A stretch of 7,653 nt of DNA from Acidobacteriaceae bacterium (GTDB lineage Bacteria > Acidobacteriota > Terriglobia > Terriglobales > Acidobacteriaceae), in the NCBI GenBank assembly GCA_030838305.1, contig JAUTWY010000440.1, forward strand, positions 1 to 7,653, given 5' to 3'. Below, one piece after another: positions 6,751 through 7,653 of this stretch. Numbering within the stretch: the stretch's first letter is position 1; each line of letters starts with the position of its first letter. Both the position numbers and the translations under genes were made by a program. The notes beneath the pieces were generated by a model. That model did no database searches, was not told the DNA's origin, and saw only the letters and a list, made by a program, of their open reading frames with translations.

Positions 6751-6914
6751 ACACCGAGGCCCCTTCGGCGTCGCTCAAGGCAGGCTCAGAGGGACAGAGG
6801 GCTAAGCAAAGGGAGACCCGACTCGAATCCAAGCTTCAGACCTACCCTGCCTCCTCTGCCCCCCCTGTGTTAAAAGCACTTCCTTCCATATCCGTCGGCC
6901 CAGTGAAACGCGCC
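6751..6914 (+). other. Region between PE and LIG: open linker frame and repeat-like DNA
   Basis: In the ligase frame this stretch is stop-free from 6732 through the ATG at 6915, giving a linker of about 59 residues rich in Ser, Ala, Lys and Pro and ending LPSISVGPVKRAMP. That end resembles the 'LPGAR.A.MP' lead-in found before LigD ligase domains. The other two frames are closed here (TAA at 6748 and 6871 in the PE frame, TAA at 6803 in the third frame). The DNA also looks repeat-like, with purine-rich GAGGGACAGAGGG on the left and pyrimidine-rich CCTGCCTCCTCTGCC on the right, bounded by AAACACCGAGG and CCCTGTGTTAAA, which are roughly inverted. It may be true linker, non-coding repeat, or both. 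No Shine-Dalgarno is seen for a separate ligase start. Confidence 0.5.
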
Positions 6915-7653
6915 ATGCCCACCGAGATTCATCCCATGCTGGCAACAACCGTGGAGAAACCCTTTGACAGCCCAGACTGGCTTTTCGAAATCAAATGGGA
7001 CGGCTATCGGGCGGTAGCTTTCATCGAGAACGGCAAAGTACGACTGGTTTCGCGGAATCAGAATGAGCTGACGGCCCGCTATCCCGAACTCAAAGACCTT
7101 GCAAAATCAGTCAAGGCAAAGACCGCCATTCTAGACGGCGAAGTGGTTGCGCTCGATGATGAGGGGCGTCCTTCCTTCAGCCTGATGCAGCAGCGCACGG
7201 GATTTCGCCCCGGTGGCCGACGTGGTCCCGCGAATGCCGACGTAGCAGTGCTGTACTACGCGTTCGATTTGCTGTATCTCGAGGGCTACGATTTGCGCAA
7301 GCTTCCGCTGGAAGAGCGCAAGAAGAAGTTAGCTTCGATCGTTGCCACGGGAGATGCGCTGCGCTATTCCGACCACTACGAGCGGCAAGGGAAGGCCCTC
7401 TTCGAAATGGCCCGGGAGAAAGGCCTCGAGGGTATCCTGGCCAAGAAGCGTGACAGCATTTATCAGGAGCGCCGAAGCAGTGAGTGGTTGAAGATCAAGA
7501 TCAGGCACCGGGTGGAATGCGTAATCGGAGGATACACTCATCCCGAAGGCAGCCGCGCGCATTTTGGTTCGGTCGTGCTCGGCATGTATGACAAGCAGGG
7601 CAGTATGATCAATGTGGGGCAGGCGGGCATCGGCTTTAAGCAGAACTCGCTGG
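6915..7653 (+). CDS. ligD: LigD ATP-dependent DNA ligase (LIG) domain, 3' end outside window
   Basis: The frame stays open from ATG 6915 to the window edge (246 codons). It contains the LigD ligase adenylation domain, which seals broken ends in non-homologous end joining. Motif I is K27WDGYR32, with K27 the AMP-accepting lysine. Then come SRNQNELTARYPEL, DGEVVALDD (E76), motif III FDLLY (117-121), motif IV EGILAK (172-177) and motif V WLKIK (191-195), followed by the start of the OB-fold (ECVIGGYTHPEGSRAHFGSVVLGMYD). The extra P-E-G-S-R form of the OB entry fits LigD ligase domains. ATG 6915 is the first ATG next to the conserved PTEIHPML opening; GTG 6903 and GTG 6867 are in-frame alternatives. 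None has a ribosome site, which favours translation from the PE gene by frameshift or coupling. In the PE-LIG-POL order the polymerase domain would follow beyond the window. Confidence 0.93.
   Translation, partial: MPTEIHPMLATTVEKPFDSPDWLFEIKWDGYRAVAFIENGKVRLVSRNQNELTARYPELKDLAKSVKAKTAILDGEVVALDDEGRPSFSLMQQRTGFRPGGRRGPANADVAVLYYAFDLLYLEGYDLRKLPLEERKKKLASIVATGDALRYSDHYERQGKALFEMAREKGLEGILAKKRDSIYQERRSSEWLKIKIRHRVECVIGGYTHPEGSRAHFGSVVLGMYDKQGSMINVGQAGIGFKQNSL

Noticed and set aside
7329..7562. Minus-strand open frame inside the LIG domain
   Set aside because: It lies opposite conserved ligase motifs IV and V and has no protein character of its own.

Overview
The window looks like chromosomal DNA from a soil-type Acidobacteriota (Terriglobia-like) bacterium. 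This is an inference from protein style: a DUF2007/zinc-ribbon protein, a secreted seven-bladed lactonase-type propeller, an M48 protease with a long N-terminal extension, and LigD and LigC-type DNA ligases, all in moderately GC-rich DNA. No mobile-element gene, tRNA, rRNA or CRISPR array is visible.

Layout from left to right. The 3' end of a LigC-type ATP-dependent DNA ligase (1-602, +) is followed by a DUF2007/zinc-ribbon protein (661-1305, +). An exported beta-propeller protein (1468-2616, +) ends in a strong intrinsic terminator. That terminator overlaps the stop codon of a convergent exported M48 metalloprotease (2656-4356, -). After a divergent intergenic region of about 300 bp comes a gene for an unrecognised exported protein, broken by one in-frame TAA (4659-5432, +). 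A Nudix hydrolase (5439-5876, -) meets it tail to tail 6 bp away. A spacer carrying a large imperfect inverted repeat (5919-5996) separates the Nudix gene from the LigD-type genes.

The right part encodes a LigD 3'-phosphoesterase (PE) domain (6010-6750, +) and then a LigD ligase (LIG) domain (6915 to beyond the window edge, +). They lie in different frames, but the ligase frame is open all the way back to 6732. The only stretch where the two frames can join contains a run of nine A. This suggests one PE-LIG(-POL) ligD gene that is split by a homopolymer frameshift (mutation, sequencing error or programmed slippage), or else two genes separated by repeat-like DNA.

Functionally, both edges carry ATP-dependent DNA ligases of the kinds linked to non-homologous end joining and end repair. 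No Ku gene is in view. The middle genes (DUF2007 protein, propeller, protease, broken exported protein, Nudix) look like independent single units rather than a pathway. I see no convincing wholly new system. The most notable signals are the split ligD and the broken exported-protein gene.
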